Source of the DNA: Paracoccaceae bacterium
GTDB lineage: Bacteria > Pseudomonadota > Alphaproteobacteria > Rhodobacterales > Rhodobacteraceae
DNA length: 14,750 bases
Assembly: GCA_003561595.1 (NCBI GenBank)
Contig: PWWF01000258.1
Location: 1-14,750, forward strand
Direction: 5' to 3'
Below, piece after piece: positions 1 through 7,981 of the stretch. Numbering within the stretch: position 1 is the first letter of the stretch; each line of letters opens with the position of its first letter. The position numbers and the translations under genes are program-made. The notes under the pieces are model-generated. The model had not been told where the DNA came from. It was given only the letters and a program-made list of their open reading frames with translations, and did no database searches.

Positions 1-85
1 GCTAATCTGACGCAGTGGCGTTCTAACTTCCATGGCGTGCGTCTGCCGACTGGTCAGCGCAGGGCGGACCCACTATATCGGCGCC

Positions 86-922
86 ATGGATACGCAGGAC
101 AGGCCGCTTGCATTCACCAAGATGCACGGTGCCGGAAATGATTTCGTCATCATCGACTCGCGCGGGGGGGCTACGCACGGGGCGATGACGGCTGCGCTGG
201 CGCGGGCCATCGGTGACCGGCATCGCGGCGTGGGCTATGACCAGTTGGCCGAGCTGCGCGACAGTGACGAGGCCGATCTGGCGCTGGAGTTCTGGAATGC
301 CGACGGATCACGCGCGGGGGCCTGCGGGAATGCGACGCGCTGTGTGGCCGCGCGGGTCACGGCCGAGACCGGGGCCGACCGGCTGACATTGCGCACGGCG
401 CGCGGGCTGCTGGTGGCGATGCGTGCGGGCGCGCAGATCTGGGTGAATATGGGCCAGCCGGTGCTGGACTGGCGCGCGATCCCGCTGGCGCGGGCGTGTG
501 ATCTGGATGCGCTGCCCCTGCCGGGGCAGCCCGCGGCCGTCGGCATGGGCAATCCGCATTGCATCCATTTCGTGCCGGATGCCGAAGCGGCCCCGGTCGC
601 GGAGACGGGCCCCCTGATCGAACATGACCCGCTGTTCCCCGAGGCCACGAATGTCGAATTTGCCTCGATCCTGGCGCCCGATCATCTGCGGTTGCGCGTC
701 TGGGAGCGTGGCACCGGCATCACGCTGGCCTGCGGGTCGGGCGCTTGTGCCGCAGCGGTGGCCGCGCATCGGCGCGGGCTGACCGGGCGGCGCGTGACGC
801 TCAGCGCCGATGGCGGGGTGCTGCAGGTGGACTGGCGCGCGGACGGGGTCTGGCTGACAGGCCCGGTCGCGCATGTGTTTGACGGGGTGCTGACGCCCGA
901 GTTGATGCAGGCCGCGTCATGA
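86..922 (+). CDS. dapF: Diaminopimelate epimerase DapF
   Basis: Cytoplasmic epimerase that converts LL-diaminopimelate to the meso form, for lysine and peptidoglycan synthesis. The 278-aa product has the usual family length. Near the N terminus is the conserved [13 protein letters not shown] block (residues 12-24). Both catalytic cysteines of the two-base mechanism are present: Cys80 in ACGNATRC and Cys216 in ACGSGACA, each in one of the two pseudo-symmetric halves. I start at the ATG at 86 because the family begins a few residues before the KMHGAGND block. An in-frame ATG at 32 would add 18 residues (Cys-rich, then RTHYIGA) with no family match. No strong Shine-Dalgarno is visible before either start. 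The stop overlaps the start of mtaB (ATGA), so the two are co-transcribed. Bases 1-85 show nothing I can assign. Confidence 0.95.
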   Translation: MDTQDRPLAFTKMHGAGNDFVIIDSRGGATHGAMTAALARAIGDRHRGVGYDQLAELRDSDEADLALEFWNADGSRAGACGNATRCVAARVTAETGADRLTLRTARGLLVAMRAGAQIWVNMGQPVLDWRAIPLARACDLDALPLPGQPAAVGMGNPHCIHFVPDAEAAPVAETGPLIEHDPLFPEATNVEFASILAPDHLRLRVWERGTGITLACGSGACAAAVAAHRRGLTGRRVTLSADGGVLQVDWRADGVWLTGPVAHVFDGVLTPELMQAAS

Positions 923-2169
923 CCGCCCCGCGCTTTACAACGCTGGGCTGCCGCCTGAATGCCTATGAGACCGAGGCGATGAAGGGGCTGGCCGAGGATG
1001 CGGGCCTGCGCGATGCGCAGGTGGTCAATACCTGCGCCGTCACGGCAGAGGCCGTGCGCAAGGCACGCCAGGAAATCCGCCGCCTGCATCGCGCCAACCC
1101 GGACGCGCCGATCATCGTGACCGGATGCGCCGCCCAGACCGAGCCGCAGACCTTTGCCGCCATGCCAGAGGTCACGCACGTCATCGGCAATTCCGAGAAA
1201 ATGCGCCCCGAGACATGGGCGCAGATGGTGCCTGACCTGATCGGGGCAACCGAACGCGTGCAGGTCGATGACATCATGTCCGTGCGCGAAACGGCGGCCC
1301 ATCTGATCGACGGGTTCGGCACTCGGTCGCGCGCCTATGTGCAGGTGCAGAACGGCTGCGATCATCGCTGCACCTTCTGCATCATCCCATACGGCCGGGG
1401 CAATTCCCGCTCGGTCCCGGCGGGGGTGGTGGTCGATCAGATCAACCGGCTGGTCGGGCAGGGCTATAACGAGGTCGTGCTTACGGGGGTGGATCTGACA
1501 TCCTGGGGCGCGGACCTGCCGGGGCACCCGCATCTGGGCGATCTTGTGCGGCGCATCCTGCGGCTGACCGATCTGCCGCGCCTGCGGATCAGCTCGATCG
1601 ATTCAATCGAAGCCGATGACGCACTGATGGAGGCCATCGCGACCGAGCCCCGCCTTATGCCGCATCTGCACCTGTCACTGCAGGCCGGCGATGACATGAT
1701 CCTGAAACGGATGAAACGCCGCCACCTGCGCGCCGATGCCATCAGCTTTTGTTCAGAGGCAAGACGCCTGCGCCCCGATATCGTATTCGGCGCGGATATC
1801 ATCGCGGGCTTTCCGACCGAGAGTGAGGCGATGTTCGAGAACTCGTTGCGGCTGGTCGAGGAATGCGGGCTGACCTTTCTGCATGTGTTTCCGTTCAGCC
1901 CGCGTCAGGGCACCCCGGCGGCGCGCATGCCGCAACTGCCCGGCGACGTGATCCGCGCGCGGGCCGCACGGTTGCGTGCGCGGGGGGCAAAGGCGCTGGC
2001 CGCGCATCTGGCTGCGCAGACAGGGGCCGCGCATGACATCCTGATCGAAGCGCCCGATATGGGCCGGACCGGCCAGTTCACCGAAGTGCAGTTCGACACG
2101 CCCCAACCTGTCGGTCAGATCATGCGCGCGCGGATTTCGGGGCATGACGGGGCGCGGCTGAGGGCGTGA
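919..2169 (+). CDS. mtaB: tRNA t6A37 methylthiotransferase MtaB (radical SAM)
   Basis: Radical-SAM enzyme that adds a methylthio group to N6-threonylcarbamoyladenosine at position 37 of ANN-decoding tRNAs, giving ms2t6A. At 416 aa it is close to the family length. The N-terminal UPF0004 domain has its three cluster cysteines at C11 (TLGCRLN), C39 (VNTCAVT) and C70 (VTGCAAQ). The radical-SAM CxxxCxxC motif is C147, C151 and C154 in [10 protein letters not shown]. The C-terminal 50 or so residues fit a TRAM RNA-binding domain. The TLGCRLNxYE opening and the short TRAM tail favour MtaB over MiaB or RimO. The ATG at 919 lies inside the dapF stop (ATGA), indicating translational coupling. The gene converges on the DsbD-N-like gene with only 9 bases between stops and no hairpin seen there. 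Confidence 0.93.
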   Translation: MTAPRFTTLGCRLNAYETEAMKGLAEDAGLRDAQVVNTCAVTAEAVRKARQEIRRLHRANPDAPIIVTGCAAQTEPQTFAAMPEVTHVIGNSEKMRPETWAQMVPDLIGATERVQVDDIMSVRETAAHLIDGFGTRSRAYVQVQNGCDHRCTFCIIPYGRGNSRSVPAGVVVDQINRLVGQGYNEVVLTGVDLTSWGADLPGHPHLGDLVRRILRLTDLPRLRISSIDSIEADDALMEAIATEPRLMPHLHLSLQAGDDMILKRMKRRHLRADAISFCSEARRLRPDIVFGADIIAGFPTESEAMFENSLRLVEECGLTFLHVFPFSPRQGTPAARMPQLPGDVIRARAARLRARGAKALAAHLAAQTGAAHDILIEAPDMGRTGQFTEVQFDTPQPVGQIMRARISGHDGARLRA

Positions 2170-2178
2170 TCGCGGCGC

Positions 2179-2994
2179 TCAGTTGTCCAGCGCGCAACCC
2201 TGATGGACCAGCATCCCGCTTTCGCTGACGACGCTTACACGCACGCTGGAGCGGTCAATCGCGCCCCCCTGCATTTGGAACACGCTCTCGCCCGTGATCG
2301 AAGCGCCGTTGCGGCTGGAGGGCATGGCCCGCGAGGGGTAGGCAGGGCCGGCCATCTCGACCAGCACGAATTCATCATCGCCCTGTCGGGGTATATCCAG
2401 CGCGGCGCTCAGACGCAGCCCGCCTGTATGAGGTTCGACCGTGCAGGACACATCGCGCAGTCCGGCGGCGCGCGCAGAGCCGGGGCGGCTGTCCAGTGCC
2501 TGCGCAATCCGGTGGTCATGCGCGCCCGCACCCGTGATCGAAAGGTTCAGCGGCAGATCCGCGGGAATGCAGATGTCATCGCAGACCCCCAGCATGACCG
2601 TGCCGGTCAATTCGACCGGTGCGCCTGGTCTCTTCGGCGTCACCTCGATGGGCAGCACGACCTCTCCGGCATAGCCGATGCTGTGAAAGCCTGATGATAT
2701 GAACAGTCGCGGTTCGGGCCAGTGCACGCGTGCCTGCGCAAGATTGCCTGATCCCGACCAGTCAAATTTCGGCGCGATCCCGCTTTCGCCCGGATGGCGC
2801 CAATAGGTGATCCAGTCCTGCGCGAGCGACAGGTGCAGGGCTGCGATATAGGTGCCCGCATCGGTCCGCCAGCCGGGTTTCATCCGGGCCTCGACAATCT
2901 CGGACAGGCGCGGGCTCTGGGCGTGCAGCAGTTGCGGCACGGCAAGGGCCGGGGTCAGAGCAAGGGCGAGTGAGACTGCACGCAAGGTTTTCAT
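2179..2994 (-). CDS. Exported stand-alone DsbD N-terminal-domain-like protein
   Basis: A 271-aa protein that resembles only the periplasmic N-terminal domain of the thiol:disulfide interchange protein DsbD. A Sec-type signal peptide is visible (MKTLRAVSLALALTPALA, cleavage probably near HAQ at 24-26), so the protein should be periplasmic. Family-like blocks are ITYWRHPGESG (62-72), the SIGYAGEVVLPIEV region (105-118) and LGVCDDICIPADLPL (135-149). The cysteine pair C138/C142 sits where nDsbD carries its redox cysteines. C184 and C267 could form a second pair. There is no transmembrane electron-transfer domain and no C-terminal thioredoxin CxxC domain, which full DsbD has. It could therefore accept electrons from a separate CcdA/DsbD-type membrane protein, or be a binding domain; this is inference. 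It is convergent with mtaB and divergent from yqgE across about 130 bases. Confidence 0.75.
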   Translation of the reverse strand: MKTLRAVSLALALTPALAVPQLLHAQSPRLSEIVEARMKPGWRTDAGTYIAALHLSLAQDWITYWRHPGESGIAPKFDWSGSGNLAQARVHWPEPRLFISSGFHSIGYAGEVVLPIEVTPKRPGAPVELTGTVMLGVCDDICIPADLPLNLSITGAGAHDHRIAQALDSRPGSARAAGLRDVSCTVEPHTGGLRLSAALDIPRQGDDEFVLVEMAGPAYPSRAMPSSRNGASITGESVFQMQGGAIDRSSVRVSVVSESGMLVHQGCALDN

Positions 2995-3127
2995 CCTGTC
3001 TACTGTCCGCGCCGTGCCGGGAAAGAGAAGTCACAACCGCGCGACCTTTCCGCGCTGTGATGATTCCACCCCATCTGCCGCGCCGTCGCCCCTTGGCAAG
3101 CCCGGTTTTGCAGGGCATGCTTTGCGC

Positions 3128-3739
3128 ATGAGCCCTGCCCACGCCCCTGACGACCCGCCGCCGGACACGCTTGCCGGCAAGTTGCTTGTCGCCATGCCGG
3201 CCATGCCCGACCCCCGATTCGCGCATTCGGTCATCCTGCTTTGTGCGCATTCCGCCGATGGCGCGATGGGTGTCATGGTCAACAAGCCGCTGCCCGATCT
3301 GAACCTGCAGAAGCTGCTGGAACATCTGGAATTGCCGCTGCCGGGCACCGACAGCGGTCTGGGCGACGCCCCCGCCGACATGGCCGTGCATTTCGGCGGC
3401 CCGGTCGAGACGGCGCGCGGTTTCGTGCTGCATTCGCCCGATGTCGTGACCGAAGAGGGCAGTCTGGACGTGGCGAGCGGCATCGTGCTGAGCACGTCGG
3501 TCGAGATACTGGCCGAAATGGCGCGCGGGCAGGGGCCTGCGCAGGTGCTGACCGCGCTGGGCTATGCCGGATGGGGGGCAGGCCAGTTGGAAGACGAATT
3601 GCAGGCCGGGGGCTGGCTGTTGACCGATGCCACCCCGACGCTGGTCTTTGGCACGGATGATTCGCTGAAATGGTCAGCGACGCTATCGGGCATGGGGGTG
3701 GACCCGCGCCTGCTGTCAGGGGCGACCGGTCACGCCTGA
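3128..3739 (+). CDS. YqgE/AlgH family protein
   Basis: A 203-aa protein of the YqgE/AlgH (DUF179) family, probably cytoplasmic, with no settled biochemical role. The diagnostic opening runs from LAGKLLVAMPAMPDPRF (15-31) through HSVILLCAH to GAMGVMVNKP (45-54). It is followed by HFGGPVETARGFVLHS and, near the C terminus, ALGYAGWGAGQLEDEL. These match the family order, and the length fits. I start at the ATG at 3128, about 14 residues before the conserved LAGKLL. The frame stays open back to 2852, but that extension would run antisense into the DsbD-N-like gene. The Shine-Dalgarno is weak (CAGGG about 12 bases upstream). The 3' end overlaps the end of ftsY on the other strand by 10 bases. Confidence 0.88.
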   Translation: MSPAHAPDDPPPDTLAGKLLVAMPAMPDPRFAHSVILLCAHSADGAMGVMVNKPLPDLNLQKLLEHLELPLPGTDSGLGDAPADMAVHFGGPVETARGFVLHSPDVVTEEGSLDVASGIVLSTSVEILAEMARGQGPAQVLTALGYAGWGAGQLEDELQAGGWLLTDATPTLVFGTDDSLKWSATLSGMGVDPRLLSGATGHA

Positions 3740-4821
3740 TCGCCCAAATTGTCCGAATCTGTCCCCACAAGTGCTGCGGCGAATTCTTCCGGGTCAAACG
3801 CCTGCAGATCGTCGATCTGTTCGCCCACACCGATGGCGTGGATCGGCAGGCCGAAACGGTCGGCCAGCGCCACCAGCCCCCCGCCGCGCGCGGTGCCATC
3901 GAGCTTGGTCATCACCAGCCCCGAGACATCGGCGAGTTTGCGAAAGATCTCGACCTGATTGAGCGCGTTCTGCCCCGTCGTCGCATCGAGGATCAGAAGG
4001 GTGTTATGCGGCGCCTCGGGGTCGAGCTTGCGCAGCACGCGCAGGATCTTGGCCAGTTCTTCCATCAGATCGGCGCGATTCTGCAACCGCCCGGCCGTGT
4101 CGATCATCAACAGATCCGCGCCTTCGGATCGCGCGCGGGTCAGCGCCTCATGGGCCAGGCTGGCGGGGTCCGACCCTTCGGGCGCGGTCATGACCGGCAC
4201 GCCCGCGCGCTCGCCCCAGACCTGAAGCTGTTCGACCGCAGCGGCGCGGAACGTGTCACCCGCCGCGATGATGACCGATTTCCCGGCGGCACGGAACTGG
4301 CTGGCCAGCTTGCCGATGGTCGTGGTCTTGCCCGCGCCGTTCACGCCCACGACCAGCACCACTTGCGGGCGCGCGGGATAGAGCGGCATGGGGCGGGCGA
4401 CGCCCTCCATGATGCGCGCGATTTCCTGCGCGAGCGCGGATTTGATCTCGGCCACGCTGAGCCTGCGGCCAAAGCGCCCCTCGGCCAGATTGGCGGCCAC
4501 GCGGGCGGCGGTTTCCACGCCCATATCGGCCTGGATCAGCAGATCCTCCAGATCCTCCAGCATTTCGTCATCCAGAACGCGGCGCGGCCCGGTATCGCGG
4601 CCCATCAGGCGGCCCAGCAGGCCGGGTGTTTCGGCTGGCGGGGCCGGGCGCGCGGGCTCTGGTGTCGGCTCTGGCGGGGTGGGGGTGGGTTCAGTGGGCG
4701 CGGGGGGCGCGGGATCGGGTGCTGTGTCGTCGCTGCCCTCTTCGACCAGCGCTTCCAGCCCCTGATCCAGCTTGGACGAGGATCGGAACATCCGTTCCTT
4801 CATCTTCTTGAAAAACGACAC
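3730..4821 (-). CDS. ftsY: Signal recognition particle receptor FtsY
   Basis: SRP receptor GTPase that docks SRP-ribosome-nascent chain complexes at the inner membrane. Numbered from the GTG at 4821 the product is 363 aa. It has a basic start ([11 protein letters not shown]), a proline/acidic linker (about 33-65), an N domain (about 70-140), then the GTPase NG domain: P-loop GVNGAGKT (159-166), DTFRAAA (189-195), DTAGR (241-245), TKLDG (305-309) and GVGEQ (331-335). The GTG start is supported by an AGGGG Shine-Dalgarno 6 bases upstream and by the SFFKK opening common in relatives. An ATG at 4842 with AAGG upstream is a real alternative, adding seven residues. The first in-frame ATG, at 4872, looks unlikely. 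It converges on yqgE with a 10-bp tail overlap and is divergent from the AlkB-like gene. Confidence 0.95.
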   Translation of the reverse strand: MSFFKKMKERMFRSSSKLDQGLEALVEEGSDDTAPDPAPPAPTEPTPTPPEPTPEPARPAPPAETPGLLGRLMGRDTGPRRVLDDEMLEDLEDLLIQADMGVETAARVAANLAEGRFGRRLSVAEIKSALAQEIARIMEGVARPMPLYPARPQVVLVVGVNGAGKTTTIGKLASQFRAAGKSVIIAAGDTFRAAAVEQLQVWGERAGVPVMTAPEGSDPASLAHEALTRARSEGADLLMIDTAGRLQNRADLMEELAKILRVLRKLDPEAPHNTLLILDATTGQNALNQVEIFRKLADVSGLVMTKLDGTARGGGLVALADRFGLPIHAIGVGEQIDDLQAFDPEEFAAALVGTDSDNLGDQA

Positions 4822-4826
4822 GCGCG

Positions 4827-4832
4827 ACCCCT
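4827..4832 (-). promoter_or_regulatory. Shine-Dalgarno supporting the ftsY GTG start
   Basis: On the minus strand AGGGGT lies 5 bases before the GTG at 4821. This favours GTG over the upstream ATG at 4842, which has AAGG with a 6-base gap. Both could be used. Confidence 0.5.
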
Positions 4833-4975
4833 GATGCTGCATGACTGACCTTGTCAGAGCTATCCGATGCAACGGCTGATGAAAAGCGCCGCGCGTGCAG
4901 GCTGGGGCAATTTGCGCGGCTGCATGGGCCGGGGTGCCATGTTATAGCTTGCCCGCACTTGCCAGAGCCCGAGAG

Positions 4976-6001
4976 ATGATCGCCCCCATCCTGCCCTTTG
5001 CCCTGATCGCACTTCTGCCCCTGCCGCTGCTGGGGTTAGGCGCGCTATGGGGAGGCATCTGGGTCTGGCTGGGTCTGGCCTATGTGTCGGTTTTCGCCTT
5101 TGGCGTGGATGAGGCCGTGGGCTGGACAACCACCCCCGCCGATCCTGACCAGCCCCTGCCGGGTGCGGATGCCCTGTCGGTCGTGCTGGCGCTGGGGCAT
5201 TTCACCCTGCTGGCGATGGCCGTCGCGGGGCTGGCCGGGGCGACGGGGCTGGGCGGGGCCGAGCGTGTGGGGCTGTTTCTGGGCGCGGGGCTCTATATCG
5301 GGCAGGTGAGCGTGGCCAATGCGCATGAGTTGATTCACCGAACCCAGCGCGGCCTCTTCGGTCTGGGCAAATGGGTGTTCATCTCGATGCTTTACGGCCA
5401 TGTCACAACCTCGCACCGGTTGCTGCACCACGCCCATGTCGCCACGCCCGAGGACCCGAATTTCCCGCCCAGGGGCACGAGCTTCTACCGCTATCTGCCG
5501 CGCAGCATGTGGGGGAACCTGACGCGGGGCTTCGCGGTCGAACAGGCGCGCGCGCGCCAAAGCGGGCGGCGCAATCCCTATATCGACTATGCTTTGGGGG
5601 CGGCAGCGTTCCTGGCACTGGCGGGGCTGGGATTCGGCTGGGCCGGGGTCGGGGCGCTGGTGGGGCTGGGGCTATATGCGCAGGTGCAGCACGCGCTGGT
5701 CGATTACCTGCAGCATTACGGGTTGCAACGCCGCAAGCTGGCCAATGGCCGGTATGAGCCGCAGGGCCCGCAGCATAGCTGGAACAGCCCGCATTGGTTC
5801 ACCTCGCTCATGGCGGTGAATGTCACGCGCCATTCGGATCATCACGCACATCCGGGGCGCAAGTATCCCGCCCTGCAACTTGATGACGCGATGCCCCGAC
5901 TGCCCTACAGCCTGCCCGCAATGGGCGTGATTGCCTTGATCCCGCCGCTATGGTTTCGCATGATGGACCGTCGCGTGGCGCGGGTGCTGGCAGATGGATG
6001 A
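4976..6001 (+). CDS. alkB: AlkB/XylM-class membrane di-iron hydroxylase
   Basis: Integral membrane non-haem di-iron monooxygenase of the alkane 1-monooxygenase class, 341 aa. Such enzymes use rubredoxin or ferredoxin electrons to hydroxylate terminal carbons. Histidine boxes are visible: HELIH (117-121), HRLLHH in SHRLLHHAHVATPEDPN (147-152), LQHYG (245-249) and NSPH...RHSDHHAHP (270-291). Hydrophobic segments surround them: about 5-45, 68-88, 98-115 and 207-238. The VATPEDP and RHSDHHAHP blocks are characteristic of this class. Box 2 departs from the usual EHxxGHHxxV form: the Glu is Ser and the Gly before HH is Leu. The protein is also shorter than classic AlkB (about 400 aa). The substrate is therefore uncertain: alkane, aromatic side chain or lipid. 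The start at 4976 avoids a 27-residue upstream extension. A small secreted protein gene follows after 9 bases. No rubredoxin gene is visible. Confidence 0.8.
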   Translation: MIAPILPFALIALLPLPLLGLGALWGGIWVWLGLAYVSVFAFGVDEAVGWTTTPADPDQPLPGADALSVVLALGHFTLLAMAVAGLAGATGLGGAERVGLFLGAGLYIGQVSVANAHELIHRTQRGLFGLGKWVFISMLYGHVTTSHRLLHHAHVATPEDPNFPPRGTSFYRYLPRSMWGNLTRGFAVEQARARQSGRRNPYIDYALGAAAFLALAGLGFGWAGVGALVGLGLYAQVQHALVDYLQHYGLQRRKLANGRYEPQGPQHSWNSPHWFTSLMAVNVTRHSDHHAHPGRKYPALQLDDAMPRLPYSLPAMGVIALIPPLWFRMMDRRVARVLADG

Positions 6002-6010
6002 GGTTCAGGA

Positions 6011-6430
6011 ATGATGCGCGCAGCAGTGACAAGACTGGCCCCGGCCTTCGCCGTGATGCTGGCCCTGGCGCAGGCGGCATCGGCGCAGACGCCGATGAGC
6101 GCCGAGGAATTCGAGGCCTATGTGACGGGGCGCACGCTGACTTTTGGCTTTGAGGGGCAGCCCTACGGGATCGAGGAATTCCGCAGCGAGCGGCGCACGA
6201 CCTGGGCCTTTATCGGCGATGAATGCCGCGAGGGGCACTGGTTCGACCGTGGCGAGCAGATCTGTTTCGTCTATGACGATTTTCCCGAAGAAGAGCATTG
6301 CTGGATCTTCTGGGAGGGGGAGCAGGGCTTGAATGCGCGCTTCATGGGCGAGGGGAGTTCGACCGAACTCTATGAAGTGCAGCGCACATCCCGCCCGCTG
6401 ATCTGTCCGGGACCCGAGGTCGGTGTCTGA
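6011..6430 (+). CDS. Small secreted cysteine-containing protein, function unknown
   Basis: I do not recognise a named family for this 139-aa protein. It has a clear Sec signal peptide (MMRAAVTRLAPAFAVMLALA, cleavage likely after ASA at residue 25), so it should be periplasmic or secreted. The mature part is acidic and rich in aromatics, with four cysteines (C72, C85, C97, C132) that could form two disulfides. The central stretch from GRTLTFGF (40-47) to ECREGHWF, QICFVYDD and EHCWIFWE looks like a compact beta-rich fold. A GAGG Shine-Dalgarno precedes the ATGATG start. The gene follows the AlkB-like gene by 9 bases and is probably co-transcribed with it; a functional link is only inferred. 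Codon usage matches its neighbours, so I take it as real. Confidence 0.75.
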   Translation: MMRAAVTRLAPAFAVMLALAQAASAQTPMSAEEFEAYVTGRTLTFGFEGQPYGIEEFRSERRTTWAFIGDECREGHWFDRGEQICFVYDDFPEEEHCWIFWEGEQGLNARFMGEGSSTELYEVQRTSRPLICPGPEVGV

Positions 6431-6474
6431 TCGGGCGTTCTGGCCCGGATGCAGACGTTTTTTTGAGTATTTTT
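6431..6474 (+). terminator. Weak hairpin plus T-run after the AlkB-like operon
   Basis: An inverted repeat CGGGC/GCCCG (6432-6436 and 6443-6447, 6-base loop) starts right after the stop of the small secreted protein. A run of seven T follows at 6458-6464 and five more at 6470-6474. The 10-base gap between stem and T-run is longer than in a classic intrinsic terminator, so this is tentative. The T-rich part belongs to a possibly recurrent element described in the findings. Confidence 0.4.
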
Positions 6475-6501
6475 GGCAAGATGAAGAGGGTGACGGGCGC
6501 G

Positions 6502-7911
6502 CTACAGCAGCGTGCCCTGTTCTGGGGGCGTGTCGCGGCGTTTGCTGCGGGGGGCGGCGGTTGCGGACCGAACTCTTAGGCGGGCATCGCTGAATTCGAT
6601 CTGCAATTCGGGCTGGGTGGCCGCCTGTGCGGCGCTGGTCACCACCTGATCCTGCGCGTCGCGGACCACGGCATAGCCGCGCGCCAGCGTGGCGGGGTAG
6701 CCCAGAGACTGGCGCAGCCGTTCCAGCGCGGCAAGCTCGGCCTGTAGCTGCGCCAGACGCGCAGCGCTGGCGCGGGTGGCGCGGGCGGATTGATCGGTGA
6801 GGCGGCGGCGCGCCGTGTCGATCTGTAACCGGATCGTGGCGGGGCGCAGCCCGGCGGAGGCGCGGCCAAGTTCCTGCGTCTTGGCGGCAAGCAGCGCGCG
6901 CAGGCTGCCGGGGATGCGTTCGGCCCATTGATCGAAGCGCTGCGCCGAAGGCGCGATGAGGGTTTCGGGTCGCGGCAGGGCGCGGGCCAGATCGGTCAGC
7001 CGCTGGCGCCGCCCCTCGACCGACTGTGCGGCGGCGTGCAGCAGGCGCGCATTGAGCGTGGCAATCTGCGCGGCCAGATCGGAATGCACCGGCACGGCCA
7101 TTTCGGCGGCAGCCGACGGGGTAGGGGCGCGGCGGTCGCTGGCGTGATCGATGAGCGTGGTATCCGTCTCATGCCCTACAGCCGAGATCAGGGGGATGTC
7201 ACTGGCCGCCGCGGCGCGCACCACGATCTCCTCGTTGAAGCCCCACAGATCCTCGATCGAGCCACCGCCGCGCGCCACGATCAGCAGGTCCGGGCGCGGG
7301 ATCGCCCCACCCTCGGGCAGCGCGTTGAACCCGGCGATGGCGCGCGCCACATCCGGCGCGCAGGCCTGCCCCTGCACGGCCACTGGCCAGACGATCACAT
7401 GCAGGCCGAACCGGTCCTGCAGCCGGTGCAGGATGTCGCGGATCACGGCGCCCTGGGGCGAGGTCACGACCCCGATCACGCGCGGCAGATAGGGCAGCGG
7501 GCGTTTGCGCGCGGCGTCAAACAGCCCCTCGGCCGCAAGTGCGGCGCGGCGCTTTTCCAGCATGGCCATCAGCGCGCCCGCGCCCGCGGGCTCCACGCTT
7601 TCGACGACAAGCTGGTATTTCGACTGGGGCGCGAAGGTCGTCAGCCGGCCTGTGGCAATGACCTCCATCCCTTCTTCGGGGCGCACGGTCATGCGCGCGA
7701 CCTGGCCTTTCCAGCTGACGCCCGCGATCACGGCGCGGTCATCCTTGAGGTCGAAATACATATGCCCGGTGCGCGCGACCACGACGCGCCCGACCTCGCC
7801 GCGCACGCGCACGCGGCCGAATTCGCCCTCGATCACGCGCTTCACCGCGCCTGAAATCTCGGCCACGGTGAATTCGGGGGTGTTGCGGGGGGCGTCTTCG
7901 ATCAGGTCCAT
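6502..7911 (-). CDS. xseA: Exodeoxyribonuclease VII large subunit XseA
   Basis: Catalytic subunit of exonuclease VII, which degrades single-stranded DNA in both directions and acts in repair together with XseB. At 469 aa it has the family length. The N-terminal OB-fold (about 12-108) includes GHMYFDLKDDRAVI (49-62). The nuclease core carries TSPQGAVIRD (150-159), ARGGGSIEDLW (213-223) and VGHETDTTLIDHASDRRAPT (245-264), the last holding conserved catalytic-domain residues. A helical coiled-coil region (about 275-420), which binds XseB in the family, follows. Near the C terminus is LARGYAVV, also typical. The ATG at 7911 places the OB domain right after the start. The gene is divergent from purD across 70 bases. 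The small subunit gene xseB is not in this window. Confidence 0.96.
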   Translation of the reverse strand: MDLIEDAPRNTPEFTVAEISGAVKRVIEGEFGRVRVRGEVGRVVVARTGHMYFDLKDDRAVIAGVSWKGQVARMTVRPEEGMEVIATGRLTTFAPQSKYQLVVESVEPAGAGALMAMLEKRRAALAAEGLFDAARKRPLPYLPRVIGVVTSPQGAVIRDILHRLQDRFGLHVIVWPVAVQGQACAPDVARAIAGFNALPEGGAIPRPDLLIVARGGGSIEDLWGFNEEIVVRAAAASDIPLISAVGHETDTTLIDHASDRRAPTPSAAAEMAVPVHSDLAAQIATLNARLLHAAAQSVEGRRQRLTDLARALPRPETLIAPSAQRFDQWAERIPGSLRALLAAKTQELGRASAGLRPATIRLQIDTARRRLTDQSARATRASAARLAQLQAELAALERLRQSLGYPATLARGYAVVRDAQDQVVTSAAQAATQPELQIEFSDARLRVRSATAAPRSKRRDTPPEQGTLL

Positions 7912-7920
7912 GGGCTGCCC

Positions 7921-7949
7921 TTGCGTGTGATATCACGCCACCCTAGAAC
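7921..7949 (+). promoter_or_regulatory. Candidate sigma-70 promoter of purD with palindromic spacer
   Basis: TTGCGT (7921-7926) and TAGAAC (7944-7949) are separated by exactly 17 bases, upstream of purD. The spacer begins with a perfect 10-bp palindrome, GTGATATCAC (7927-7936), which could be an operator acting on purD and, being only 15 bases from the xseA start, on xseA too. The element matches are moderate and the assignment is inferred. Confidence 0.4.
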
Positions 7950-7981
7950 GCGGGCAGGCAGAGGCCAAGAGAGGGCGGGCG

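Noticed and set aside
3094..3121. TTGGCA and CATGCT 17 bases apart just before yqgE, suggesting a leaderless transcript
   Set aside because: The -10 match is only three of six, and this would place the start of transcription on the ATG itself; not enough to call.
2852..3127. N-terminal extension of the YqgE protein
   Set aside because: The extra 92 residues lie antisense to the signal-peptide region of the DsbD-N-like gene and match nothing in the YqgE family.
3670..4848. Long plus-strand open frame (392 codons) across ftsY
   Set aside because: It is antisense to a clear FtsY with all GTPase motifs; the translation is His/Arg/Gln-rich with no domain, typical of a GC-rich shadow frame.
4942..4948. 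TTATAGC as a -10 box for the AlkB-like gene
   Set aside because: The nearest -35-like TTGCGC is about 25 bases away; no partner at normal spacing.
6928..7854. Plus-strand open frame of 308 codons across xseA
   Set aside because: Antisense to the conserved nuclease core of XseA; His/Arg/Gly-rich with no recognisable domain.
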